64,000 nucleotides of DNA, taken from assembly GCA_010015675.1 (NCBI GenBank), contig ML977050.1, positions 62,001-126,000 of the forward strand, in the 5' to 3' direction. The notes under the pieces are model-generated. The model ran no database searches. It was not told the origin of the DNA and saw only the letters and a list, made by a program, of their open reading frames with translations. The translations under genes and the position numbers were made by a program. The stretch's first letter is position 1; each line of letters starts with the position of its first letter. This document shows positions 1 through 11,536 of the stretch, one piece after another. Origin of the DNA: Byssothecium circinans (Eukaryota > Ascomycota > Dothideomycetes > Pleosporales > Massarinaceae).

Positions 1-1473
1 CATCCGCCACGATTGCTCCAAAAGCTTGTTCTCGTTCCCATCTTCTTTCCAGGTGGTGGTCGGGGTTTCTCCAGCCTCTTACACGTCACATCCGCCTTGA
101 CCAGTATGAAGTTCTGGTCAAAGACGTGCCCATTCGCATTCCCGCATCTCTCGAGCGCCGGAGCCAAACTCATCTGTACCTTGCGACCTCTCCTCTCCTC
201 CTCCTCGTCAATGTCTTCCATTTCCGAATCGTAGAATCCATAGCCCCAGAACTGGTTCTGCCGGCCACCGGTGAAGGTGACAAAGCGATAGTCGGCACGC
301 TGCTTCTTCATTCTGAGATCGAGAGCCACGGCCGCCGAGATGATGGTGTAGAGTTGCTCCTTCCCGTCCCGAAGCGAGCGCGTGCTCCAAGGTCTCAATC
401 TCTTCCTCAACCGGCCGGAAAACTTCCTCATCCACCTCAGGATCGGTTTCGCATCGAAGGTGGGACTCCATTTGCCATCGATCTGTGGCACCAACAGATT
501 CACTGTCAGGGCGCGCCATTGATGGTATTCCTGGGCTTGGTCTTCGTTCTTGACAGCTGAGAGATGATGATGAGTACTCTGTGGCAGCGAGCTACGCGGG
601 AAGAATATACCTTTCCGCAGTGTATCATTGATGGGTCTGAGCTTCCGGTCACCGAGCTTGCCAGCCCAGATGTAGCCACAACCCTTGTGCAAATTACTGA
701 AGATGCGCTGTTGCAGTTTTGACCAGATGTAGGCCTGCATGAGGAGCGGCCTGTCCTCGTGGTGCTTGAGGTAGGTGGTGTGGTTGTCGGCCAGCGAGCT
801 GAAGAGCTCCTTGGCTGTGTGCATATGCGGACGTCGTGCTCGAGCCGTGAGAGGCCCGCTGAAGTAGTCTTCGGTCCATACGCGGATCTCGTAGCGCAGG
901 TTCTGGAGGTCTTCGATCAGCGACCTCTCTTCCGACTTGTATATGACGGATGCCCGCGTGGGTATGCCGTGGGCTCCCATCGACTGTCTCTGCAGCTCTT
1001 TGCGCAGCGCATCCCGCTCTCTGGTCACTTGGTAGAAGCGCTGCACGAGATCGTCCTGGCTGCTTCCCGGTCGTACGTCTGGCCGCGATGGCGATTTCGG
1101 GGGTATCAGGGGCGAGACATTGACGGAGAGGTGGTTCGGACTAGGCGATTCCGAGCCCGACGTCGACTCCCCCGCCACGGCGGTCCTCAGGATCTTGATC
1201 TGCGGTGGCACATATTGCGTCTTGCGCCTGTTCTTGGGCAGCAGCACCTCTTCGTCCGACCACTCGGCGTCGGCTTCGGCATACGGATTGTCCATTTCGC
1301 GGGGCGGCGAGGAGGACGAGTCCAGGAATTCGGCCGAGGGGCACGACTGCTTCAGGGCGCTGAGGGTTGAATGGCGCACAGCTTCGCTCAGTCAGCCTCG
1401 CTCATGCATTCACTTCACTTCACTCATCGGGACTGAGACGGACGGGAAGCGCACCGGGATCAAGTTCGGCCAT
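1..1473 (-). CDS. Fungal protein of unknown function, C-terminus cut by window edge
   Basis: Two exons: 1473-1424 and 1359-1, with a 64-base intron (donor GTGAAG, branch-like CTGAC, acceptor CTCAG). The frame closes in phase 2 and stays open for 469 codons to base 1, where it leaves the window, so the stop is missing. The start is the first ATG of exon 1 (MAELDPGALPV). The N-terminal ~100 residues are low-complexity (Ser/Pro/acidic); from about residue 120 the protein is charged and probably helical, with a Trp/Tyr-rich middle (GYIWAGKLGDRK) and basic patches. No signal peptide or membrane segment is visible. I do not recognise the family. It resembles conserved single-copy fungal genes in codon use and is probably not part of the cluster to its right. 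Confidence 0.7.
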
Positions 1474-2149
1474 GGCGGGCCACCATGCTGCTGTGGATGT
1501 CTCTGTCACGGGGTGCGTGGCGTCGGGAAGACAGACCAGACAGACCAGATAGGCAAAAGACAGGTGTTTTCAGCTGCTGTCGTTGACCGCTCTCGGCGTC
1601 TCAGGGTCGTGGCAGCACTCGCCGCTCACTGGGGGAGGCTGGGGAGGCGAGGAGGGATGCCCTCATTCTTCAATTCACAGGTTGCATGGCCATCGCGGGC
1701 GGAAGTGACAAGAAACCATGGATCCGTCGCCCTGGCGGTTGGATGGGCCACTCACAGTCGATGGTGGGCTAAAAAGGCCTGTGACGTGTGACGGGCGCCT
1801 TGTGGTGCGTCGGCTGCTGTGTTTCTCCGTTGCTGTTTGGGCTAGAGGGTGGCTGCGAGCTCGCCTCATTAACGTCGTGCACACTGCAACCCCTTTCACA
1901 ACTCACGACGCTCACGATGCCATCTTGTCCCCTCAATCTACGAATGGTATTGTATTTTTTGGTTGTGGTTGTACTTTTTGAAACAGCCGTCAGAACCATG
2001 CTTCACACTAACTATTGACCCGTTCACTCCTCACCCTCACAGTTTGTGTCTAGCCGGCCCTCCATACCCATACCCCGCTCTGGATAGTCTGTGCCTAAAC
2101 AGCCATGCTACTCCTCGTTAGCAGTCGCCGATAACCAGGACTTGGTCAC
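1474..2149. other. Intergenic region
   Basis: Upstream of the left gene and downstream of the aldehyde dehydrogenase pseudogene. Short open frames on both strands have no recognisable motifs and look like chance frames. It probably holds the promoter of the left gene; nothing more specific is visible. Confidence 0.5.
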
Positions 2150-3826
2150 TCACTTGATGGAGATCATCTTCTGCTCGAGATAGTGCATGATACCTTGACG
2201 GCCGCCCTCGCGTCCGAGACCGCTCTGCTTCATACCTCCGGTCGGGACTTCAATGTTACCACTACCGGCTGCATTGATACTCACTACACCCGCTTCAATC
2301 TGTTTGGCGACATGAAGGGCACGGCTCATCGAAGAAGTGAAGATGTACGCAGCGAGACCGTAACTCGTGTCGTTGGCGAGCTAGATGCCTTCCTCCTCGG
2401 TCTTGAACGTTCGGATCGTAATCACAGGTCCAAAGATCTCCTCGCGGTAGATTTTTGCATCATCCTTTGGATTTAGGAAGATGGTCGGTTCGATGTAGTA
2501 CCCACTATCACCATGTCGCCCGCCTCCAGTGACGAGTTTGGCCTCCTTCTTACCGCTCTCCAGGAAACCCATGACGCGGTCGAACTGCTTGTCATCTGCC
2601 AGCGGACCTAGGAATGTCGTCTCGTCCCACGGCTAGCCAGATGCCAGACCGAATTGCTGGAATCGTACCTTCAACTCGGCGACAAACTTTTCTGCAATAT
2701 CCTCGTGTACGAATGTCCTCGACGGGGCGACACAGATCTGACCAGAGTTGATGAGGAAGCCCTGGCTATGGTGGACGAGAGCGTTTTCGAAGTCGGCATC
2801 GGCGAAGATCAAGCTTGGACTCTTGCCTCCAAGTTCCAGAACGACGCGCTTCAAATTGCTAGGCCGTATCAGCGGGTCATTTACGGCTTGTGTAAGTTGT
2901 ACCCTTACCTCTTGGCGGCCAGCTCTTGCACCTTCTTTCCAGCAGACACCGATCCAGTAAAGGAGATTTTGTTTATGTCCATGTGGCTAGCGAGCATCGC
3001 ACCAGTCTTACCACCACCACTCACTATCTGGATCACACCTACATCCGATCAAGAACCGAACAACGCACCTGGAGGAAACCCAGCCTCTTTCACCAAGTCA
3101 CCGAATTGCAAAATCCCAATGGGGCTCTTTTCAGAAGCCTTGAAAATGCACGTGCATCCGGCCGCCACAGCGGGCGCCACCTTGTACGCAAAGAAGACTG
3201 GCGCAGCGTTCCACGCACCAATTCCGGCGCATACTCCTACTGGATCGTACTGCACGATCTGCACCCAAGGATCAGTATCAGGTCATCAGTGAGCCAACCA
3301 CCACCCACTTACTTTGTAGTTCCCGTCCAACGCCAGGTACGATTCTCCTGTAATTTTGTCTGTCCACCCGGCATGGTCTGTATACGGTCAGCGCCCCATT
3401 TCTAGTTTCCGTCCACATCTGAGAGCCTTTACATCGGAATATCGCCGAAGTAGCTCCAAATAAGAGCTTTGTGATTGCAGTCGGCTAGCCCATACATTTA
3501 CTCTCCCACTATCTCAGTTCGTCGGCGTGCTTATCCAACAGGTCTACAAATTTGTTCATAGTGCTGGTGCGCTACTGGGGGGTCCATTTGGACCATTCGC
3601 CCTTGAGGGCTGCGCGAGAGGCAGCAACGGCGGCATCGACGTCGGCTTGCCCGACTTCTTGAATGTTGTCCGCTGCGAGGGACGAGTCGTGTGGATTGTA
3701 GACGCTGAGGGTTTCGCCAGATTTGGCATCAACCCGCTGTATGGATCAGTAATTGTGCGTAAATGAGGCGGGATGAGGGGGGAAGGGTACCTCGTTGTTG
3801 ATGAAAAGCTGGTGGTGGTAACTCAT
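2150..3826 (-). pseudogene. Aldehyde dehydrogenase (NAD(P)-dependent) pseudogene with five in-frame TAG codons
   Basis: Six exons can be joined: 3826-3791, 3736-3433, 3377-3313, 3258-3069, 3038-2909, 2858-2150. Together they give 1434 bases (478 codons), the usual length of a fungal class 1/2 ALDH. The N-terminal Rossmann region, the catalytic Glu in LELGGKSP and the catalytic Cys in NSGQIC are all readable, as is EIFGPV near the C-terminus. The exons contain five stops, all TAG: 3572-3574, 3509-3511, 3485-3487, 2633-2635 and 2381-2383. Several fall where the family often has Gln or Lys, so CAG to TAG change is a simple explanation. Otherwise the gene is well preserved, so inactivation looks recent. 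Intron 4 would be only 30 bases. Sequencing error is an unlikely cause of five identical codons. An ALDH could once have served the neighbouring cluster, but that is inference. Confidence 0.8.
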
Positions 3827-5000
3827 AGCTCCAATTGAATTGCGGATCGGAAATATGCGTTAGGTAGTTGAATAGAAGATTGAGTACTGACAGCAATTAG
3901 TGCAGTAGTATACCATCTTATATACTTCTTACACTAGTATTAGGACTTGTCTTATAGACTTATACCGTGGAGCACAAAGCTTCCAATTTCCTACTAATAA
4001 TTGGGAAGAATCCAACCGCCCATTCCGTCCCAATCACCTCACAGTAACCCCGCCGTAGCTGCAACTGCCGTCCGCTTCATCCGCTTCATCCGCTTCGTCA
4101 GCGCTATTGCACCGTAAATGTGCAACTTGGGAGACGGGAGGATGGCTTATCACCGTAATGTCCTTGACGGTCCGATACTGCATGCCAAGGGGTCACATTC
4201 GGTGATACATCCGGGAAACCATCGACTTTAGTATGAGAGTCAGTGATGATTACTCTCAATGATGTAGAACGACTCATGGGTTGTGTGGCTAAAGTTCCGA
4301 GATCAGCCCATTATTAATGCACAAATGTACTGTACTTGTGAATTGCACACCTTTGTCATCTTTTTCAATTGCGATTCCAAAGGTAAGTTTTACTGTTCAG
4401 GGACCTCTGGATAGAGGTGTATTCAGGCAACATGGAGCATGGTCCAGAAGCTTGAGGGAACTCTCACACGCATATGTGTAGGTACCTTGGTAGCTCCATC
4501 AGGCTCCTTTGTAAGAGCAGACGAGGACGCAGCCATCTTCTAAACAGAGTCGCTTCATCTGCCGAACAGGTTCCGATGGTGAAGTGACAGGCAAAAGCCC
4601 CACCAGCGTGCTTGGCTCAAAATTCGAGAGGTGTGGTCAGAACGTGGTGGTCGACAGCGATGGGTGGACTAGCGGATAGTAGTTACAACGCACGACTATA
4701 ATTTGTAAGTTATGTAAATAGTAATTATGATTCCCTCTTTAGGTTTAGCGGATAGTGATTACTATCACTCCCATGGTATGCCCTTCACTGGCTGGTGCGA
4801 GATCTTTTAGATGTAAAGCCTTCTGACGCTAAACCGCGATAGGAAGTGTGCTCTCACGTGGTGATAAGCCCTGAAGACTCATGCCGTTTCGGACCCAGAA
4901 CATATTTATTATTGAAGACCGATGCAACACAGCAATTCAACACCCCCAGGTCGGCCAAATCTATTTCCTTGATCACTCCGGATTTAGGGTATTGTTCGAC
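3827..5000. other. AT-rich intergenic region
   Basis: Between the ALDH pseudogene (minus) and the Zn2Cys6 gene (plus), so it would be their divergent promoter region. It contains a short tandem run of the word TCATCCGCT near 4075-4100 and two similar words (AGCGGATAGT) near 4672 and 4747. No coding signal is visible. Confidence 0.45.
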
Positions 5001-7568
5001 ATGTCGCCGCCGAGCTCAACACCACATTCCCCCGGATCCCGTGCAAAGCCTCCAGGTGGCCGACACCGCGTCATCTCTTCTTGTCTCACGTGCAGAAGGC
5101 GGAAGGTCCGATGCGACCATGTCCATCCGATATGCGGTGCTTGTGCAAGAGGGAACCACGTTTGCACATATGCGACAGACGGAGCGCCCGGAGCCGGCAT
5201 TGGGCCGAATGGGAGTAGAATCTCGAAAATGAGCACGAGTCAGGGCAAAGCAAGAGGTGGAGATGTGCAAGCACGGTTAGAGAGACTGGAGCATCTATTG
5301 GAAATGGTAGTGAAAGCACCGGGGAATCAGCCTTCAAATTATGGCCATCGTGAGAATCTGGACGGCCTAGTTCAACAAGAGTCGAGAATCCAACCGTCAC
5401 CATCAAATAGCCAGAGCTCGCAGCAAGGCATGTCATCGGATAATCATAATGGAACGCTACTACTCGATGGAGAGCAGACGAAGTTTGTGTCGTCTCTTCA
5501 TTATGCGCTTCTGGCTGATGAGGTAAGCATACGGTACTCTATAAACGCAGCCTCAAAAGCAAAACACATCCCATGGCCAAGATCATTAACATAAACAACA
5601 GATTCAAGATATCAAAGCGCTTCTGGGGGACCAAGAGGAAGAACGGAACGACTCGCCTACTCAGAACAATCTGATACATCTCCTCTCCCTAGGTCGTGCT
5701 CGAATCGGCCAGACACTTGAGCAACTCATTCCGACATCTCAGGACCACCGAGACACTCTGCTTGGCGCCTTCTTCTGCAATGTAGACCACATGGTTCATA
5801 TTACTCACAAACCAACACTTATTCGCAAGTTCCACGGCTACATGAAAGAGACCCATCCCATGTCCTTTGCCGTCTTCTACGCCGCGATCAACTCTCTGCC
5901 CCCGACCGTGGTCGAAAATAGATTTGGCGAGAAGAAAGAAGATATGCTGGCGAAATTCGAGTTGGGCGTAGAAATTAGTCTTGCTCGAGAGAATTATCTG
6001 ACTACACCGAGTCTAGAAGTTTTTCAGGCTTTCATGATTTGGTTAACTTGCATCACTCGAGAAGAAGAGATGGGTAGGTAGTTTTCGATCAGTCAACTAC
6101 ACGTATCTAACAATTGCGTTCAGGAAAAGCTTGGACTTTACTCGGTATCGCTCTTCGAATAGCGCTCGACCAAGGCCTGCACCGAGATCCCTCACTCTTC
6201 CCTGCCGGGTCCTGGGATGTCGTCACGATAGAATTGCGCCGCAGAACCTGGCATCAAGTGTGTCACCTCGAATTCCGAGCTGCGGAGTGCAAAGGACAGG
6301 AGCCTAGCATTTCAGAAGACGACTACACGACTCTATTACCGCGCAACATCGAAGATGAAGATCTCATTGAGGGTGCTAGCCCCGGTCTCACCCCTTATGA
6401 CCAAGAGAAATTTACTACAAGCACCTTTCAGCTCGTTCGCTTTATGGGAATGCGCGCACTTTGCCGTATCGTCAAGAGCACGTATCGGTTAGAGCGAAAG
6501 ATGATGGAAAGTGGATTGCACGGAAGATTAGGACCTGATCCGGCGCAAGAACTTCGCAACATCTATGAGGAGATCAAGACCATGGTGAATGAGATGCACG
6601 AAGAAAAGTATCGGAAGTACATCAGATTCTGCAGTCCGGAGGTAGGGATCCAGAGGCTCACTATAGGGCTGTCGGCGTTACTAGAATGGAGATGTTACCT
6701 CCTGTTTTGGCTCCGCATGCCACGAGCATATCGGGATGTGGTCTTCTCAAATGAGATCCGGAGATCGTAGGCTCTTCCAAATGTCCCAATCTTCTGGACT
6801 TGTCACATCTGACACCGTGTAGCATCTTCGAGAAGTCAGTAAGCTGCATCGAAACCCTCAATAGCGCCACCGTTGATGTCGATGCTGCCCGCTTCCAATG
6901 GCACATAGGCTCACACTCTGCCTTCCAAGCTATAATGCATATCCTCTCCGAACTTCGCAACCCCCTTTTTGACGCACCCGACCGGCAACGCGCCCTCCGA
7001 GCCCTTCGACTCTCCCGTTCGCTAAAGGAAACCAATGATACAAAGCCCTGGCAGGCCATCAAATCGATGATTGACAAAGTCACTGGCGATACTGCGGTTT
7101 CTAGAACTAGTGATTCGGATACTTCGAGTTCGTATACCAGTCCACGGCAACGACAGCTATCGAGTGTGCCAACAACCTTCCCTCCGACAGATCCACCGGC
7201 AACGGCGAGCCCTTACGTGGCTACGACGCAGGAGTCGCTGCTACCGACGACAACACAGATGGTTGGAATGCAGGTGCAACAGCAGGAGAGCCCGGGAATA
7301 CCACCTTTGGATAATGCGCAGATGGACTATATGCAATTTGATTGGAATGAAATGAACTTCAACAACATAGTGGGGAGCACTGAGAGCGGTACGGCTGCCG
7401 AGATGCCGGAATTCGATTTTGTGAGTCAACGCAAGGTTGCTTCGAAGCTACTGAGGGGATTTATTAACTCTGGGCTAGGGTTTCTGGGGCGATCCGATCA
7501 ATTTTGGGGCCGAGCAATTGACAGCGCTCCCTATGGATGCGGAAATCTACTCACCTTGGGAAGCTTAA
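5001..7568 (+). CDS. Zn2Cys6 transcription factor with fungal-specific middle homology region
   Basis: Five exons: 5001-5522, 5602-6073, 6124-6766, 6823-7420, 7479-7568. They give 2325 bases and 774 residues, with every junction in frame. Residues 28-56 form a C-X2-C-X6-C-X6-C-X2-C-X6-C binuclear zinc cluster beginning SCLTCRRRKVRCD, followed by a Ser/Gln-rich linker. The fungal_trans-type region starts near residue 200 (RIGQTLEQ, FFCNVDHMVHITHKPT) and runs through HRDPSLFPAGSW. The C-terminal part is Ser/Thr/Gln-rich and acidic, like an activation domain. The last intron is needed to reach the end FGFWGDPINFGAEQ...SPWEA; reading through it gives a longer frame without family character. The start at 5001 is the ATG closest to the zinc cluster; an in-frame ATG at 4881 is possible. 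It is a likely DNA-binding nuclear regulator, perhaps of the nearby cluster, though that link is only positional. Confidence 0.88.
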
Positions 7569-8080
7569 GTGGCGGGTATGGTGGAAAGTTGCTCAACAGT
7601 TATGCATGCTAAAGCTAAAGAGTAGATATTATATCGGGAAAAGTCCAGAGTTTGGTACAATGGCTAGCCGGGCATGCCACGACCCTAGTAGGGGCCCAGT
7701 GGGCTAAAAAACAGCTAATATTCCTATTCTAAGGTTAGCCTCTATCAGGTAGTTGGTATATAACGTTGTAAGTTTTAGCGTAATACGCCTAAGTATTGTA
7801 CTTAATACAATAGGTAAGATTAGATAGGCGTATAGACTAGATACGTTTAGTTAATAGAATAGAGGGATGAAGGCTTTTAAGGTAAAAGGAAACGCAGGGA
7901 GATACTATCCACGGATGAAATATGCTCGTTCTGATGAGATTGCGCCTACGCTTGAAAACCCACCGTTGGACTACGACATTCTCTCGCTTGCCGGCTTAGC
8001 GACTTCCAAATGGCAAGCACTCTTCCTTTCCACGCTTCCATCACCACAGTCTCTCCTCTTCACTACTTCATTCTTACTGC
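7569..8080. other. AT-rich intergenic region with inverted repeat
   Basis: About 7620-7870 is TA-rich and looks like mutated repeat DNA. Near 7794-7812 there is an inverted repeat, TATTGTACTTAATACAATA. No gene is visible. Confidence 0.4.
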
Positions 8081-8876
8081 ATGAATGTAGTAGACACCAT
8101 CTCCAAAGAGCACCCTCTTACGCAGTCGTCAAGCATGTCGAGCCTGCAAGCAGCAAAGCGGTGCAGCGACAAAGACCAGACATCGCCTGCTAGATCAAGT
8201 CGCGCCTTTATTGCCCCTTTCGATACTCATAGTGCCGGATGGGGTGTCCCCATCGCCCACTCATTCCACGGCTCCGAGCCAGGGCTAAGCACAAGTGGAC
8301 TTCGCCGTGATGCTGTCCTCGATATTGATACCTTTGCTTGGGCTGGTATGCGGCTCTCGGTCTTCCGCAGCCCGCTGTTTCCATTCCCATGGTAACCTAT
8401 CGCTTCTGCGCGATAGATTTATGCACTGAAGACTGCGTATTGCGGCGGAGCATGTCCTTGCGCTCCTTAGTCAAGGCAATGTCGGGATTGACACCTCGCG
8501 CGGCTACTCGGTACGATCCACTCCTGGATACCTATCCTCTCTTCCGCAGACGAGGTTCGTGACGGCGGCTCACTGTGCTCGCTGGCCAAGCACTTCCTAA
8601 CTGCTCTCGAACGTGGTTCTCATTGCGCTCTACGAGTACAGCCATGCTAAGTATCCTGTGGCGTGGAGGACTATCGGGGCTTTTGCACGATATGCCGACA
8701 TGCTTGGGCTTTCTCGCCGAGGAAATGACGTACCCCGGATGACCCAAGCCGTACGTTCAGCGCAGTCTTTTGTGTTCTTAGGGAGAGAGACCAGATTTAG
8801 TGTGCAAGGGTGGGAACCGACCTCTTTACTTCCAGACTACATGGGGCGGAATTTGGAAAAGAGAAGAAGAATTTAG
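8081..8876 (+). pseudogene. Remnant of a Zn2Cys6-type transcription factor
   Basis: Around 8130-8200 one frame reads ACRACKQQ and another continues RCSDKDQTSPA, which together look like a broken binuclear zinc cluster. Around 8610-8730 a frame reads LIALYEYSHAKYP then AFARYADMLGLS, a typical stretch of the fungal-specific middle homology region. The pieces lie in different frames with stops between them, and the distance between them is too short for a full protein of about 600-800 residues. I take it as a decayed copy. It is not obviously derived from the intact factor at 5001, since the matching motifs differ. Confidence 0.45.
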
Positions 8877-9765
8877 TAGGCCATTCTCATCCTTGATAGG
8901 CTCGTGTCTTTGGGAGCAGGGGGGACTTGTTCGCTCCCAAAACCATCGCCCGCGAGCACGTTACCAGTCGACGATGAAGCTTGGGTTTGCTATACACCCT
9001 GCCTCAACCTCTCCATTCGCCTCTGATGCTAACAGATCCCCCCCCCCCCTTCCCCCCCTTGAGGATACGGGCGACATAAGCCGCGCGATGGATCACGCCG
9101 TGTCCGCAGCTCCCCACATTCCTCAGTCGCCCTTCGCTTGCCTTTGTTAAGCAGTCATCTACGCCAGTCTGGCTGTGACATGCACGCGAAAACCAACAAT
9201 TTCACGCATCGCAGAGCTTACAGTGCTCGCCGACGAACTATAGGCCTTTTGCGTCGTCATGGATAAAACATCTGGAAGCCACCACCAAGACGGCTTTCTG
9301 TCATTCCTCGCATCGCCGTGCGTCGCTTGATCTGCGCTCTTCGTCACCCCTGGATGCCTTCACCTGCCCCCGAGAAAATCGGGACAGCTACGGGTTACAT
9401 CACCTCTGCCGATGCGAAGACGCCAGCCGAGCTCTATTCTGCAGGCTTATTCTATAAATATTATCCGGCAAGTAAGTGAATAAGCGCGCAGGCTTGTCAA
9501 GGAAGTCATGTCCATCATAGAGATGGAGGCAAAGCTGGTTCATCTTAAATGTTGTATATTGTACCATAGCGACATTCCACTAGTGTTTTGGAAGAAAATG
9601 GGTCGGACATGTATCGGGCTGGCGTTGAGGAATTGGGTACGCTTTTGGAGAAGGTGGGGAGGCGAGAAGTACATGGTATGGCGAGGTTTCAGGCGTCAGG
9701 GAGGATAAGGAATTTTAATAGATGTTAGTTCTAGAACTAACTATAAAATCTCTATATTATTTTAT
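8877..9765. other. Intergenic region with C-rich run and perfect palindrome
   Basis: Holds a long cytosine run near 9038-9060 interrupted by TT, and an 18-base perfect palindrome at 9724-9741. Open frames are short and without motifs. Confidence 0.4.
9724..9741. repeat. 18-base perfect palindrome
   Basis: GTTAGTTCTAGAACTAAC reads the same on both strands. It lies just beyond the 3' end of the broken regulator (9766-11046, minus). It could be a terminator-like hairpin, a protein-binding site or a mutated repeat remnant; the sequence alone does not decide. Confidence 0.5.
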
Positions 9766-11046
9766 TCATACTATTAAGTTTCCAACCAGGCTCTGGACCG
9801 CGAAGTCGTCTGCGGGAAGTCGTTCTGCAATCCGCGGCAGAATCTTCCTCGCCGAGCCCCTCAAGAACCAACAGCCACAATGCTCGTCTCGCTCGGCCAA
9901 CACAACCCAATAATGAGCTGACACCACGAGGGCGGCTTGGCTGTGGCGCGAAATCATGTGGTTAAAGTGACCTGGTACCTTGGTTACCCACGTCGCCAAG
10001 CCCGCCATGCTATTCCCGCCTCGTCGGAAGCAAGGCTGGCGACACAGCATTCGACCAAAGCAGCAATGGCCGACAGCGTGGCAAAGACGTCCTGTGTATT
10101 CTCTGGGTTTCCCAATGCCTCTGCCATGCGAGAAGGGAGTGTACCGAGGTGGTCAAGTAGCGTGGAGAGCGTGTTGTCGCAGGAGGGGGAGCCGCCGAAG
10201 TTTCCGGCATTTGATGCGCTCCTCGTGTTCAGGATTTTGCTTGCCTGAGCGAAGGTTTGCTCTTGACCATCGTTATCGTCACTCCAGACGCCGAAACCCC
10301 GAACGGTCGTCATGATGGACTGCAGTTGAGAAAGGGCCGCCGGTTCCGGGATGGTGCCTTGATCAAGTGTGTATTCAGCTGAAGCCCAGTGTGCACAACC
10401 GTAGAATGCATCCCATTTTCCCGCCTGCCTTCCTCGCCTCCGCTTCGACCTCCATACTTAATTAAATCGCCGTTTGCTACCTCTTCCCATCCGTTGGAGA
10501 ATTCCAAAAAACAATAATAAAAATATTGAGCCGATTTCTCGCGGTGGACCCGCTCGATCGCTGTATCATCCGCAAGTACGGCCAAATGGCACGCCGGGAT
10601 GACCAACAGACCGCCATGAGCCATCGCTGCCCCAGAGCTTGGAGAATAACGTCCGTCTGCCAGTAGTGCGTTGCGAGTTGTGGGCTTTCGGCACTAGGAA
10701 GCGTGAGACTCGTCGTAGTGGTGAAATGGTGGAAATACGTCAGCGTTTCCAAGTTAAGGTCGACTAGAGAAGACTTGGGAGGTGTCGCAGGAGGCGTTCG
10801 CACACAGGGTGGTAGCAGTGGCATGCCCGCATCATGCATTTGCTCGTCAAGCTCTTCCTCATTACATTTCTCATTTTCATCTTCATAAGCATCATCATCT
10901 TCGATGCTGGTCTTGCTGGCGTACGGGATTGTGGAGCCGGTTTTGATGCGTTCGGAGGAGCTATGGCCACGGTAGAAGGTGCTGTAAATCAGAGGAACTG
11001 AGGAGAAGGGATACGAAGACAGCAGATGCCAGAATTTGGACTGCAT
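9766..11046 (-). pseudogene. Broken fungal Zn2Cys6-type regulator lacking its zinc cluster
   Basis: Read on the minus strand, three frames hold the parts of one protein. About 10850-10620 reads DLNLETLTYFHHFTT and THYWQTDVILQALGQ; about 10620-10470 continues in another frame with GGLLVIPACHLAVLADD and FLEFSNGWEEV. About 10310-9766 gives SAIAALVE, VPGHFNHMI, SQAALVVSAHYWVVLAE, CGCWFLRGSARKILP and a C-terminal LPADDFAVQSLVG. These are hallmarks of the C-terminal half of a common fungal C6 regulator family. At least two frameshifts (near 10620 and 10005) separate them. No binuclear zinc cluster is seen upstream, where an acidic low-complexity segment (EDDDAYEDENEKCNEEE) stands instead. It is most likely a 5'-truncated, frameshifted pseudogene; short introns could explain part of the breaks. 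Confidence 0.6.
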
Positions 11047-11536
11047 TTAAACTTCATAAGGTCATTTGCTAAGTCGTATCTCCCGTTCGGGTGGAGGCAT
11101 GAATGTCTGGTACATGGTGTCGGACAATGCACCGCATTTGCGATACAAAAGTCGTCCGACAACAAAGACCGCTTGAAACTGTGTTGCAGCGACATTGGTA
11201 TGTTCCTTCTTGATCTGCCGGCCCCTCTCCTTTGGCGACGTTATACTTCGCGCAAGTACTCTTGAGGATTGCAAACCCTCGACTCTTTTGAGATCTTTGT
11301 ATGCAGGAACTGGAGCCGTGTCAATGGATGGTTCACGGCCAACATTACCCACATACGTGCCCTGCGGTCCGATATGTAGTCTCTTGATCAGCTTACTTCA
11401 TATGCAGCGCGCTCGTACGCGGTGATGGTCGTCTCCAAGTATCTCTCGACCAATTTTTTTTCAAATAGTCATGACCTCGGTCCGGGATTGGCTTCAGGCG
11501 ATGATGGATAGCTACAGGTACTAAGCAAGTGCATGA
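11047..11536. other. Intergenic region
   Basis: Between the broken regulator and the 3' end of the bANK gene. Only short motif-less frames are present on both strands. Confidence 0.4.

Noticed and set aside
4881..5000. In-frame ATG upstream of the Zn2Cys6 gene giving 40 extra residues
   Set aside because: The extra stretch has no family character and the ATG at 5001 stands at a normal distance from the zinc cluster; kept only as an alternative.
9036..9062. Long cytosine run
   Set aside because: A simple homopolymer tract interrupted by TT; possibly length-variable, but no function is implied.
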